Assembly (NCBI RefSeq): GCF_002270355.1
Contig: NZ_NJFZ01000009.1
Span: forward strand, 419,191-483,190
Direction: 5' to 3'
Length of the DNA stretch: 64,000 bases
Source of the DNA: Flectobacillus sp. BAB-3569
Lineage (GTDB): Bacteria > Bacteroidota > Bacteroidia > Cytophagales > Spirosomataceae
The position numbers and the translations under genes are program-made. How positions within the stretch are numbered: the first letter of the stretch is position 1; the number at the start of each line of letters is the position of its first letter. Under the pieces are notes generated by a model that saw nothing but the letters and a program-made list of their open reading frames with translations, had not been told where the DNA came from and searched no databases. Shown one piece after another: positions 36,662-45,700 of this stretch.

Positions 36662-36704
36662 TATTTTTGTAACAAATCGGAACAATTTGGAACAGTCTGG
36701 AAAA
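36662..36704 (+). promoter_or_regulatory. -7 element followed by three 10-bp direct repeats
   Basis: TATTTTTG (36662-36669) fits TAnnTTTG. Just after it GGAACA, GGAACA and GGAAAA start at 36679, 36689 and 36699, exactly one helical turn apart, and end next to the ATG at 36706. The position over the start of transcription suggests an operator or leader element. Confidence 0.45.
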
Positions 36705-36705
36705 G

Positions 36706-37089
36706 ATGAACATAGAGAAAAACGTTTGCGAAAAATTATATTCAGAAGTAAAAACTAAACTTCAACAAGAGCTTACCAAAAGGGGGAAAACGTTTCGAGG
36801 GTCTGAAACACACATTTGGAAAATGACTGAACCGAAACTAGAGAAAACCTATTTTCAATTAGTTCTGGAAGAAAATACTGGATTGAGCTTTTCGGCAACC
36901 TTTAACAATATGTACCTCTGGCGAAAAATGAATGAGGTGCAAACCAAAAAGGTAGTCAATTTTCAAGAAGACTATTTGGTCATGTTTGTAAAATTTCTTG
37001 GATATGAAACCCCACAAGCCTATCTCGACCAGTTTTCGATGAATTTGCTGGACTTTTTTGGTATCAAAAAGAGAGTAAAATTTGGATGA
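36706..37089 (+). CDS. uncharacterised protein, first gene of a two-gene operon
   Basis: 127 residues, soluble, mostly helical by eye. I do not recognise the family. Visible features are a charged helix at the N-terminus (NVCEKLYSEVKTKLQQEL), GSETHIWKMTEPKLEKTYFQ, FNNMYLWRKM and FLGYETPQAYLDQFS near the end, the last resembling a short DNA- or protein-binding helix pair. The stop overlaps the next ATG (ATGA), so the two proteins are made together in a fixed ratio. Confidence 0.7.
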   Translation: MNIEKNVCEKLYSEVKTKLQQELTKRGKTFRGSETHIWKMTEPKLEKTYFQLVLEENTGLSFSATFNNMYLWRKMNEVQTKKVVNFQEDYLVMFVKFLGYETPQAYLDQFSMNLLDFFGIKKRVKFG

Positions 37090-37763
37090 TTCAGGCGATA
37101 TTTGATGCCAAAGACCAGCAAAATCCGAGTGGGTTATTTGAAGGGAAATCTCCAAGGAGTGATGAGCAAACCGTAGATTCGCGAGATACCGAATGTTTGC
37201 TTGAAATCATAGATCTTTTTCACGAAAGTAATTACATTTTGCCCAAAAGACATTATGATCAAGACTTGGTAAAACTAGATCACGGGCAATATTTTTTGAA
37301 AGAAGCCGATGCTCCTTGGGATAAAGTAGATTGTGTATTTGCGATAGGTTTTTATTCTAATTATTTTGTTAAATGGGCCTTACAGCAAGAATTGGGTGCT
37401 TATATCGAGTTTGATGAAAATAATACTCGATTTAGAGTACGCTATTATAATCAGATTTTAGAACAATCACTCTGGAGCGATTATTATGAAAGTAATGCAG
37501 GGTTTGATGTAGGATTTTTGGCAAAAGTCCCCATGCAACTACCTAATAATCGGGTAATTACTGCCTATTTTATTTCAGGTATAGAAAACAAATCTACTCG
37601 TTCCATGACTAGCTATCTTTGTCAAAATTGGAAAGCCATTGCCGACAAATACGACGTAGAACAAAACCTATCAGTAGACAATTCACCTTTTGTGATGGTA
37701 TTCAAAGTAAATAAATCTAATCTTCGAGAGTTGTATTGTCAGCAAGTGGTTCTTATCCAATAA
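37086..37763 (+). CDS. uncharacterised protein, possible Rossmann-like sensor domain
   Basis: 225 residues, soluble. After a polar N-terminal third, the segment VDCVFAIGFYSNYFVKWALQ looks like the first strand-loop-helix of a nucleotide-binding alpha/beta fold, followed by NRVITAYFISGIENKSTRSM, TSYLCQNWKAIADKYD and PFVMVFKVNKSN. The order strand, GxxSN loop, later GIExxSTR recalls nucleotide sensor domains, but I cannot assign a family. It is translationally coupled to the preceding gene. Confidence 0.65.
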   Translation: MIQAIFDAKDQQNPSGLFEGKSPRSDEQTVDSRDTECLLEIIDLFHESNYILPKRHYDQDLVKLDHGQYFLKEADAPWDKVDCVFAIGFYSNYFVKWALQQELGAYIEFDENNTRFRVRYYNQILEQSLWSDYYESNAGFDVGFLAKVPMQLPNNRVITAYFISGIENKSTRSMTSYLCQNWKAIADKYDVEQNLSVDNSPFVMVFKVNKSNLRELYCQQVVLIQ

Positions 37764-38193
37764 AAAGGATATTCACTAAGCAAAAGACTGAGATTTACTT
37801 GTATGTAAGAAATCTCTAGATTATATTTCGCACTATAGATAATTGTAAAATGTTTCAATTATTTCATTGGCACTTCTAAACTTTAGTCTTCAGGGTTTAT
37901 CCTGTAGACTAGTTTGGATAATGTCATTTTAAGATTGATTCCATTCGTCTATTAACTCCCCTAAATTTACTTACTATTAGGTATAGGAATATACTCCATA
38001 AAATTTGAATTTTGAATGATTCAACTAAAATATTCTTGCTACTGATTATTTTTTGAGACTTTAATCACTTTAACATTTTATTAACAGATTCATTAGCAAT
38101 AAATCTGTGCATCAGAGGGTTATCTTATCAAAGGTCTAATTGATAGTTTCTTGTTTGGTGCTCTGTAAAGAACTTTTAAGCCACACTTTCATC
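37764..38193. other. intergenic region before the response regulator
   Basis: 430 bp, AT-rich, stops in all frames. No terminator, repeat or consensus promoter could be identified with confidence, and no short Cys- or Ser-rich frame suitable as a precursor peptide was found by eye. Confidence 0.5.
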
Positions 38194-38850
38194 ATGCCAT
38201 CAATCAAAATATTAATTGCTGACGATCATCCTTTAGTAGCCGAAAGTCTAGGAATGCTCCTCGATTTACAAGAGGATCTAGAGGTAATTGGAACAGTAAA
38301 CAATGGTTGGCAGGCTCTTAACTTTGTCGAAAGTACACAGCCAGACATCATTATCGCCGATTTACAAATGCCCTTACTAAATGGAATTAGCATGACGATG
38401 CGTTTACGGGAAAAATATCCTAAGGTGAAGGTAATTCTGTTAACTATGAGCGAAGAAGCATCAGATATTAGAGAAGGACTTCAGGCTGGAATACATGCGT
38501 ATATTATGAAAAGTGCAGAAAGACCTGAACTCCTCAAAGCTATATATGCGGTATCAAATGGACAAAAGTATTTCAGTGAAAAAATTGAAAAAAAACTAGC
38601 AGAAATACCAAATCCCGAAAATCCAAGTGGACATTTAACATTGAGCGATGAAGTGCCTCTAACCCCACGAGAATTAGAGATTGTGAGGCTGGTTTTACAA
38701 AACAAATCAAGTGTAGAGATAAGTGAAACGCTTTTTGTTGCCCTTAACACGGTACATACTCACCGTAGAAATCTCATGAAAAAAATAGGAGTCAACACAA
38801 GTATTGGCTTAATGCAATGGGCCATCAAACATGGTCTTGTCGAACCTTAA
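38194..38850 (+). CDS. NarL/LuxR-family response regulator
   Basis: 218 residues from the ATG at 38194. The receiver domain has the acidic pair ADDHP near residue 10, phospho-acceptor Asp56 in IIIADLQMPLLNG, the switch Thr in LLTMS and the conserved Lys in YIMKSAERPELL. The output domain is a LuxR-type HTH: LTPRELEIVRLVLQNKSSVE and NTVHTHRRNLMKKIGV. Its likely partner is the HisKA_3 kinase at 42346-44294. It is followed after 39 bp by the kinase/HopA1 cluster on the same strand, which it may control. Confidence 0.88.
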   Translation: MPSIKILIADDHPLVAESLGMLLDLQEDLEVIGTVNNGWQALNFVESTQPDIIIADLQMPLLNGISMTMRLREKYPKVKVILLTMSEEASDIREGLQAGIHAYIMKSAERPELLKAIYAVSNGQKYFSEKIEKKLAEIPNPENPSGHLTLSDEVPLTPRELEIVRLVLQNKSSVEISETLFVALNTVHTHRRNLMKKIGVNTSIGLMQWAIKHGLVEP

Positions 38851-38889
38851 AAAAATAATCTAAACTATCACTTTTAACCTGTTTCAAAC

Positions 38890-39366
38890 ATGATGACTTC
38901 ATTAAGAGTTCTTTTGAACCCTTCAAATTCCTATGCAGAGAAATTTTTAATTTCAAAGCAAGAGCCAAATACTCGTTACAGAACGTTAGTGCATGTATTT
39001 GATGAAACGCTTACTAATATTAATAAAATCGAAGATGCTTTTGACAAGTATGTATCGCTGCATATACAAAATGATGAAATATTGAAAATGCAAGCGACAG
39101 GGCGTGAAATTCAATTTGTTCGTGAAGGAGGTAAAGTTCAGAGTTTGAAAGAATACAACCTTGAAGTTGAGGGAGATCCATTTATCTATATTATTTGTTT
39201 TAAAAATAATGAAATGGTAGATTATAACAGATACTCATTGCTATCAGTATTTTCAAATGGGAAATTGAAATTAGATAATATTGATTTTGAAAATCAATTC
39301 AGAGTATATAATGCAACGGTATCTTTACCTCCTCATAATGGTGATGTAACTATTGATTTACCATAA
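38890..39366 (+). CDS. uncharacterised 158-residue protein of the kinase/HopA1 cluster
   Basis: Soluble, no signal peptide. I do not recognise the family. It begins SLRVLLNPSNSYAEKFLIS and is a mix of helices and strands (YVSLHIQNDEILKMQATG, FIYIICFKNNEMVDYNRYS), ending FRVYNATVSLPPHNGDV-TIDLP. It has a single Cys (in IICFK) and no Gly-Gly, Nif11 or nitrile-hydratase-type leader, so it does not look like a classical lanthipeptide precursor. It lies 5 bp before the kinase gene and so is part of the operon; a partner or unusual substrate is possible. Confidence 0.7.
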   Translation: MMTSLRVLLNPSNSYAEKFLISKQEPNTRYRTLVHVFDETLTNINKIEDAFDKYVSLHIQNDEILKMQATGREIQFVREGGKVQSLKEYNLEVEGDPFIYIICFKNNEMVDYNRYSLLSVFSNGKLKLDNIDFENQFRVYNATVSLPPHNGDVTIDLP

Positions 39367-39371
39367 GCTCT

Positions 39372-40454
39372 ATGAAACAAAGTGTTCTTCAAACGGAGTA
39401 CCGCACTTTAGAATTTTTGTTATGGTGCATTTCGAATCAAGTAAATGATAATAAAGGTTTATTTTATGCCAAACTTCTCGAAATGTACCATTCTAATGAT
39501 ATGCAGTGCTATACAAATCCAATAGAATCCCCAAGAAATTACTTAAGAGTTCTATCGGGTAAGAGCGAAAGTTTTTTTCTAAAGCAACCCAAAAAACTTG
39601 ATCTGAATTTAACTATAGTCAATGAAGCGAAGATTTATACAGTTTTTGAAAGTCTAGAAGAAATTAAACGCTTTTTACCTCAGATGGTAAGTTTCTTTAG
39701 TGAGTTTAATGTCATTGTAACTAAGTATTATCCTATCGAAAATTTGTATCAAGCATTTAGTAGAAAGGAAAAGTCCAATGCTCCTATTGGCTATCGTGAA
39801 AATATAGCATTTTCGATTGGAAAAACTTTAAGCCTAATTCATGAGACATTAAGCTCTCATGTTACACGTCATGAATTTAATTACAGATTTCCGAATAATA
39901 TACCTAGGGTAACTATTTCAAAACTGATTTCAGACGATCATTTTTTTGATTCTATTAACAATAAAAATTCCTTAGATTATTCATTAGTAGAGTTCTCAAA
40001 CTTTAATAATCCTACACTTAAAAATTTGATTCTCGAATTCTCTAAATTATGGAATAACGATGATTTTATACATTTTGATTTAGCTACCCGAAATATGATT
40101 TATTGGGAAGACAAAGTCATATTTCTTGATTGGGAAATGTGCGGTTGGGGAGATAGAATTTGGGATGTAGTTTGCTGTTTAAATTCAATACTTGATACCA
40201 TTTATATAGACTCATCTTTGATTGTAAACGCTGATGTTAATACTTCGTCACCTAAATATACGCAGGCCATAAATATGATTTACCAATTTCTGATAGGGTA
40301 TTTTGGGGAGAAAGAGTTAACTATACACCTAGCAAAAATTGAAGTATATTGGATGATTTATTATTTAAAAGTAATAGTTCAATCTGAAAGTTATTTCAGT
40401 AAAGTATCTCAAACACTAAACTGTTTTCTTCCAAAAAATGAGCCAATTTGTTGA
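39372..40454 (+). CDS. APH-fold phosphotransferase (LanK-like kinase)
   Basis: 360 residues of the aminoglycoside/choline kinase fold. The catalytic loop is IHFDLATRNMIYWED, i.e. HxDxxxxN, and the metal site is FLDWEMCGWGDRIWDVV. The N-terminal lobe (NYLRVLSGKSESFFLKQP; VNEAKIYTVFESLEEI) has the Lys and Glu expected for ATP binding. APH-fold proteins phosphorylate small molecules, but beside a HopA1-type lyase they act on Ser/Thr of precursor peptides (class V lanthipeptides, thioamitides). The HopA1-like gene starts 17 bp before its stop, so the two are coupled. The peptide role is inferred from that neighbour. Confidence 0.8.
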   Translation: MKQSVLQTEYRTLEFLLWCISNQVNDNKGLFYAKLLEMYHSNDMQCYTNPIESPRNYLRVLSGKSESFFLKQPKKLDLNLTIVNEAKIYTVFESLEEIKRFLPQMVSFFSEFNVIVTKYYPIENLYQAFSRKEKSNAPIGYRENIAFSIGKTLSLIHETLSSHVTRHEFNYRFPNNIPRVTISKLISDDHFFDSINNKNSLDYSLVEFSNFNNPTLKNLILEFSKLWNNDDFIHFDLATRNMIYWEDKVIFLDWEMCGWGDRIWDVVCCLNSILDTIYIDSSLIVNADVNTSSPKYTQAINMIYQFLIGYFGEKELTIHLAKIEVYWMIYYLKVIVQSESYFSKVSQTLNCFLPKNEPIC

Positions 40455-42319
40455 AGATCTTCGCCTTTTATTGGCAAATGTAACTTTTGATAGACAAAAA
40501 TCAAGATGGGTGAGTCCAAAGCTTCCAAACTTATCTCGTCTGGAAGATATGCTTTATCATAATTATCACATTTATCCAAAATATAAAAATGGGTGGTTGA
40601 AAAATGAAGATATTGAATCATTCACCATCGAAAATCAAATAAATAACGAGAGTAAATTTTGGTTTATCAAAAAAGAGACTGAAGAAAAAGACGGTCAACT
40701 TGTTGAAAAAAATAGCCACGAATTTATAATTAAAGATGGCAGTTACATTCGTGGAGGTAAATTGCAAATAGATGGTAATGTCAGAGATTATGTGTACTTG
40801 AGTACTCCTAAAAATATTTTCCGTAACTTCAAAAAATAGCGAGAAATTAACTGTCGCTATTGCTGGCGACAATTATATCTATATGGTTGGAAAGCCTACA
40901 TTAAGGATATACTTCCATTTAAAGTGTTTTACTCGTGGCATAAGAGAATGGGTTAGGTTTATCTCAGAAAAATTAGATAGTAAAGGAATTCCTTACACAA
41001 TGAAGTATTTGCTAAATCAGAAGGATTACATTTATAGTGATTCTGCTGTTCTTTACATTTCACAAAGTAACTATCCTTTAGTTCTGCCATTTTTACATGA
41101 AGTATCTGTAATATTTGGTGACACTGAAGCTAACCTTTTAAGAAGTAGCACTCCTCTGTTTACAAAGAAATTATTCCGAGGAATTGCAATCGCAGAAGAT
41201 CCTATTATCAATATTGGACATAACAAAGAAGAAACAAGTTTTGGGAGAGAATGTTGTGACCGTATTGTAAGAATATTAGAACAAGATTCTGTCAAATCTC
41301 TGCTTGAAATAAATAGCTATGATATTGAGACTGCTGTCATTAAGATTGCAGAAATTGCACAAAATGAATCCTTATTTAACGTAGAAGAACCATTTAGAAA
41401 TCCTGGTACATTTTTCAATTATGAAGTTCCAACATTTAAGGAAAGTAGGGAGCAAATAACTTATCTTCCATGGTGGGGAGATTCAGGAAGGTTATTGTTT
41501 CTAAAATTGGCACTGAAATATGCAAATGAACTTTGTGAAAAAGCAATCTGGATTTCATCAAATAATTGTACATGGATTACTTATTTCGAAGAACAAGCAA
41601 AAGAAGGAGAAGAGTATTATAAGAGAACTTTCCATAGGGTAGTTGGGAAAAAAGAGCTAGGTTTGATCAAATATTTCTTGGAGAAGCTTTCACAATTCGT
41701 AGAAGATAAGGACTATTATAAACGAGTTTACTCTTCCATTAAATATGATACAGAAATTGATGGTGATATTTTTTCAAATGAAGATTTTGATAACCTATTG
41801 AATCATTTAGTACTCAAAGAAATAAGAAATAAGTACATTAAAGACTGTGTTAATACTCTTGTTACAAGGTTTGAGATATCATTTGAAGATGCATCCAATA
41901 TTATAGAAAAAGTAATCATAAAACAAAATAGTGATACTGAAATCAATTCACTAATAAAGGAGATTTCTCTTCTTTCATCATTGAGAAAGAATAATGCCCC
42001 CAGTCAACTTGCTATCGAAATTCTTCATGAAATAAAAAATAGCATGCAATTCAAAATGCCTAAAGATGAGTTACTCAACCAAGTAGTTATTGATGGTAAT
42101 ATTACTAACCTAAGAAATATTGCTGAAAGAGATGCTCTAAAGCTAGCAGACATAATAATGAAACGTTATGAAAGCGTAGATTTGCCTTTGAGAAATACCT
42201 TTAATAATTATAATTTTTGTCCAGGGATTGAAGGTAAAGCAGGAATTGGATTGTTTTTCTTAATTCTTTTTGTGCCTTCTGTTACACCTAAAGTAAGATT
42301 TTTATCAGAAACAGCTTAA
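40438..42319 (+). pseudogene. HopA1-type lyase fused to a LanC-like cyclase, frameshifted
   Basis: One protein of about 626 residues in two frames. Frame 1 (40438-40839) has LEDMLYHNYHIYP and VRDYVYLSTPKNIFRNF; frame 2 continues SEKLTVAIAGDNYIYMVGKP, LRIYFHLKCFTRGIREWV, SDSAVLYISQSNYPLVLPFL, PLFTKKLFRGIAIAEDP and TSFGRECCDRIVRIL, which follow the HopA1 effector-family pattern closely, then VEEPFRNPGTFF. After that come LCEKAIWISSNNCTWI and ELGLIKYFLEKLSQFVEDKD, like the entry of LanC domains, and FCPGIEGKAGIGLFFLIL, like their last helix; the middle zinc motifs are not evident. One A less in A6 at 40831-40836 restores 627 codons. Together with the kinase it would dehydrate and perhaps cyclise a peptide. 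Confidence 0.75.
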
Positions 42320-42345
42320 CTACATCATATGCCTAGAAATCTAGT

Positions 42346-44294
42346 CTAATAACCTATTGTAAAATAGCATGTTATGGATGTAATGTTATTGGTGTCTGAT
42401 GCTATATATAAAGTGCCATGGTTTGCATTTACTCTATTCTGGATATTTTTTAATCCAATTCCAGATGACAGAGTTGCATGATCAAAGCCAACTCCGTTGT
42501 CAGACACAGAAACCTTAAGCTTATCATTTTCTTTATAAATATGTATGGATGCCCTGTTAGCTTTTGAGTGTTTGATTACATTATTTACTAATTCCAAGCA
42601 AATACTGTAAATTTCAAGTTGAAATCGTTTGTCTTCAGGAATATCTTTTTGTTCTATATGCAATGACAGATGTAGTTTGTCTCCAAGATTAATATCATTG
42701 ACTAGTTTTTCTAAAGCGCCTTTTAATCCTTTATTCTCAAGTTCAATGGGCAATAGATTATGAGAAATTAGCCTAATTTCCGAATAGGCAGTCCCCATCA
42801 TGTCTAAAATTCCATCATATACCTTTTGTTCTTTCTCCGTAAATCTATCTCTATTTAAAATTTGAAGCCTCCATCGCATTGCCGAAATCATAGCTCCAAG
42901 ATTATCGTGGAGTTCAACTGCTACTCTTTTTCTTTCTAATGTTTGACCTTCAACTAAAGCAAGTAATATTTCATCATTTTTCTTGATTAATTCAAAATTA
43001 GCCTGTTTCAAATCATGTGTTCTATTCTCAACAATTTTTTCTAAATTATAATTTAGTTCCTCTAAATCTTTATTGATATTGACAATTTCTTGTCTTTGTT
43101 GTTGAATAAATAGATTCTTGCGCTTCAACTGAATATGATTCCAACCTAGGATACAACCACTAAGAAGCAATATAATTATACTTCCAACAGCAATTTTACG
43201 TAAGCGTAATTCTTGATTGTATTCCTGATTGATATTTTTAAGTTTTAATTCGCTTTTTTCATTTTCGTATTCATATTTTAAGTTTTCAATGTCTCTATTA
43301 TTATTCTGTAGTTTTATTTTTTCTTCAAGAGTTCTATATTTTTCAAAGAAAATGAGAGCCTTATCATAATGTTTAGTAGCTTTAAAATACTTGTAGGCAA
43401 TTTCATAAAGATAGGAGGACGAATGATTTGTGCCCCCTTTTTCATTTAATAGGATAGCTTCATTCAAATGACTTTGAGCTGTAGAAAACTGTTTTAAATT
43501 CAGGTAAATATCAGCTAGACTAGCTAAAGTAAATACTCTATCATAAACAGGATATCCATTTATTGATTCTTCTTGTGATTTTACGTTAGAGAAGGTTTTC
43601 AAGGCATTCTGGTATTGATTGAGCTTTTTTGACAAATACCGATATTGGTCAATGCATACAAACTCAGACCCGGAAAGTTTAGATTTTTGTTTTTTTCGTA
43701 ACACAATGAAAAGTATTTAATAGCATCATAATATTTATTTTCCTCTAATAAAACAATGCCCATATAATTGAGATTATTGAGATACTGAGAAGGTTGGTTT
43801 ATCTTTTGAAAGATACTTATACTTATACCGAGGTAATGCTTTGCTTCTTTGAAGTATTTTAATTTTGAGTAACTAATTCCTAGCATAGAACCACATTTAG
43901 CGACCATTATTAAATTATTAGTCTTTTCGGCTAATATTAATCCTTTATATAAATATTCAGTGGCTTTCATATATTGCCCTATACTCATATAGTTAAAACC
44001 TCTTGAATATAAAACATTCGTGTGTCCTTGATGCCACTCTCTATATTTGCAAATTTGCTCAGCAATGTTTAATAAGCTAAAGGAACTGTCTGGATTTGTA
44101 GCAATTATGCTTCTACTAATCTTACAAAGTAATGAAGCTCTTAATGTATCTGTATCTAAATTTTTCCCTGTCGCAGGTAATTCCTTTAGCTTCTTACTTA
44201 GACTATCTAATTCATTATTAGACATTGTTGCAACGGTCGCAATTATCCAAATGAAAAAAAACATTGATATTTTCTTATATAACATAGCAAACAA
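42346..44294 (-). pseudogene. TPR-containing histidine kinase (HisKA_3), frameshifted
   Basis: One kinase of about 649 residues in two frames. Frame 1 (44294 down) has a signal/anchor and tetratricopeptide repeats (YMSIGQYMKATEYLYKGLIL, MLGISYSKLKYFKEAKHYLG). Frame 2 holds further repeats, a membrane segment IAVGSIIILLLSGCILGW, a coiled coil, the His box RKRVAVELHDNLGAMISAM and the ATPase motifs ELVNNVIKHSKANR, DNGVGFD and GIGLKNIQNRV. One extra T in T6 at 43625-43630 gives 650 codons and joins GICQ to KKLNQYQNAL. Such kinases pair with NarL-type regulators, here probably the one at 38194. It converges on the HopA1-like gene. Confidence 0.85.
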
Positions 44295-44402
44295 ATTAGT
44301 GCTAAACAGGAGCCTTATAATATTGTCAAAAGTTTACTTCTGAATCAAAATACCTAATACATGGTATTGGGTTCTGCAAAAAAAATATTCACCTTTACAC
44401 CA

Positions 44403-44627
44403 ATGCAAACAATCAAAACATACACCATCGGTTGGGACGTTATCAATAAAGTGGGGTACCTAACCATCTTAGATGATACAGGTAAAGAACACATCTTTTC
44501 TGAGCTATCTCTTGATGAATTAACTTTTCTTCAATCGATGCTACAAAATCCGAGTGTGTTGATCGATCCACAAAACTGGATTGTTGCTGGATGGCAAATT
44601 AATAGTTCTGTAAATATGGGGAAATAG
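44403..44627 (+). CDS. small uncharacterised protein
   Basis: 74 residues from the ATG at 44403. It reads as a short beta-hairpin plus helix (YTIGWDVINKVGYLTILDD, LSLDELTFLQSMLQNP). No signal peptide. Not recognised. It starts about 110 bp from the divergent kinase gene. A hairpin at 44694-44723 follows. Confidence 0.6.
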   Translation: MQTIKTYTIGWDVINKVGYLTILDDTGKEHIFSELSLDELTFLQSMLQNPSVLIDPQNWIVAGWQINSSVNMGK

Positions 44628-44693
44628 CAAGCATATTAGAATACTTGATAATAAGTAATTTGTATGTGCAGATGTATTTCAATAATGAGTTAC

Positions 44694-44723
44694 ACACAGG
44701 CTCTTGAGGTATAGAGCCTGTGT
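44694..44723. terminator. hairpin between the small gene and the lipoprotein gene
   Basis: ACACAGGCTCT and AGAGCCTGTGT (11 bp) around TGAGGTAT. It lies between two convergent genes. There is no long T-run, so termination is likely but not certain. Confidence 0.55.
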
Positions 44724-44773
44724 TGTAAAAGTACACTTTTATGAGTGAGAATTTCCTAAAAACGATTTGAAGT

Positions 44774-45166
44774 CTAATAACTCCCCTCAAACAATACCTT
44801 CACAACTGTAGCTTTTGCATAGAAATCACTAGAGTCTATCGAAGCCTTTCCCAGAGTTTTGCCATCACAAGTATAAATATACGAAGCAGGGTTGGATATC
44901 GATGAATTGTAAACGCCTATATAATATTCTAATTTATAATTACCTGTACTATCCTTATGATTATATACGTATTGTACTACTTGTAGTGGTCCACTTTTAG
45001 GCTTTTGAAATTCGGATACTACCGTTTTTAACCAAGGTAACTGCTCGATAGCAGAGGAATTATCGTTAAAACATGTAACTTTTGGCAATGTGACTGACTC
45101 GCTAACTGAGCAAGAACTTATCGAAAGAATAAAGCCTAGACATAGTAAGCATAGGAGGTTTTTCAT
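44774..45166 (-). CDS. lipoprotein, paralogue of the gene at 63053
   Basis: 130 residues from the ATG at 45166, with a lipobox ISSC. It shares with the protein at 63053-63412 the block LPWLKTVVSEFQKPKSGPL, then YYIGVYN, NPASYIYTCDGK, G..ASI and a C-terminal VLFEGSY. Two conserved Cys in the mature part (VTCF and YTC) could form a disulfide. I do not recognise a named family. Both copies lie beside the same kinds of intergenic repeats. Confidence 0.75.
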   Translation of the reverse strand: MKNLLCLLCLGFILSISSCSVSESVTLPKVTCFNDNSSAIEQLPWLKTVVSEFQKPKSGPLQVVQYVYNHKDSTGNYKLEYYIGVYNSSISNPASYIYTCDGKTLGKASIDSSDFYAKATVVKVLFEGSY

Positions 45167-45329
45167 AGAGCATAAGCTGTTTTTGTGTAAAAAACACAAA
45201 TATACTTTAATTGTAGGTGTTAGAAATGAAGCATGTAGGATTTTTCAATTTTAGTGAGAATTACCACCTAGAGAAAGTCAAAGACTTGTAGTTATACTTT
45301 GAAGTTTTGGGGAATTATTGGAAATGGTA

Positions 45330-45353
45330 GGTACTGACTTGGAAGCTAGTACC
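45330..45353. repeat. GGTACTGACTT / GGAAGCTAGTACC imperfect palindrome
   Basis: A palindrome related to those at 45580-45601 and 63428-63449 (GTGCTGGyTT-AArCCAGCAC type). The stretch 45200-45700 contains three repeat elements and no supportable gene. Confidence 0.5.
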
Positions 45354-45470
45354 AGCGGGAGCGAAACTTTCATGGCTGTTCCTAAGCGTGGCACTAACAC
45401 AACACTCTTCGTAAATATTAATTTCTAGATTCACTACTCCAACAACTGTTCCAACACCAAGGTATTAGTC

Positions 45471-45525
45471 CATTAGCGCAAGTTTTAGCCTTGTGCTTTC
45501 TATTTCTAAAGTTTTAAAACTTTAC
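45471..45525 (-). repeat. 55-bp repeat with two palindromes, copy A
   Basis: Read on the minus strand: GTAAAGTTTTAAAACTTTAG, then AAATAGAAAGCACAAGGC and TAAAACTTGCGCTAATGG. It aligns over its whole length with 63601-63655 on the plus strand, which carries AAAGTTCTGAAACTTT and AAGTCTAAGACTT in the same places. Confidence 0.6.
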
Positions 45526-45579
45526 TTCAGATAAGTTTAACTCTTTTACTATCAGGATTGGAAGCCTTGGATATGCTAA

Positions 45580-45601
45580 GTGCTGGCTTCCAAGCCAGCA
45601 C
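45580..45601. repeat. GTGCTGGCTTCCAAGCCAGCAC palindrome (10-bp arms)
   Basis: Arms GTGCTGGCTT and AAGCCAGCAC around CC. A related palindrome, GTGCTGGTTTGGAACCTGGC, begins at 63428. Confidence 0.6.
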
Positions 45602-45700
45602 CAGCGTTTTTTACTTTATTACCGAAATCAGAAATCCCAAATCATCAATAGTTTGAAATCCTTCTGATAGTCCTAAAATCTTATACTTTACTCTTCAAGC

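Noticed and set aside
38890..39366. Classical lanthipeptide precursor
   Set aside because: Too long, single Cys, no double-glycine or known leader motif; listed only as an unknown partner.
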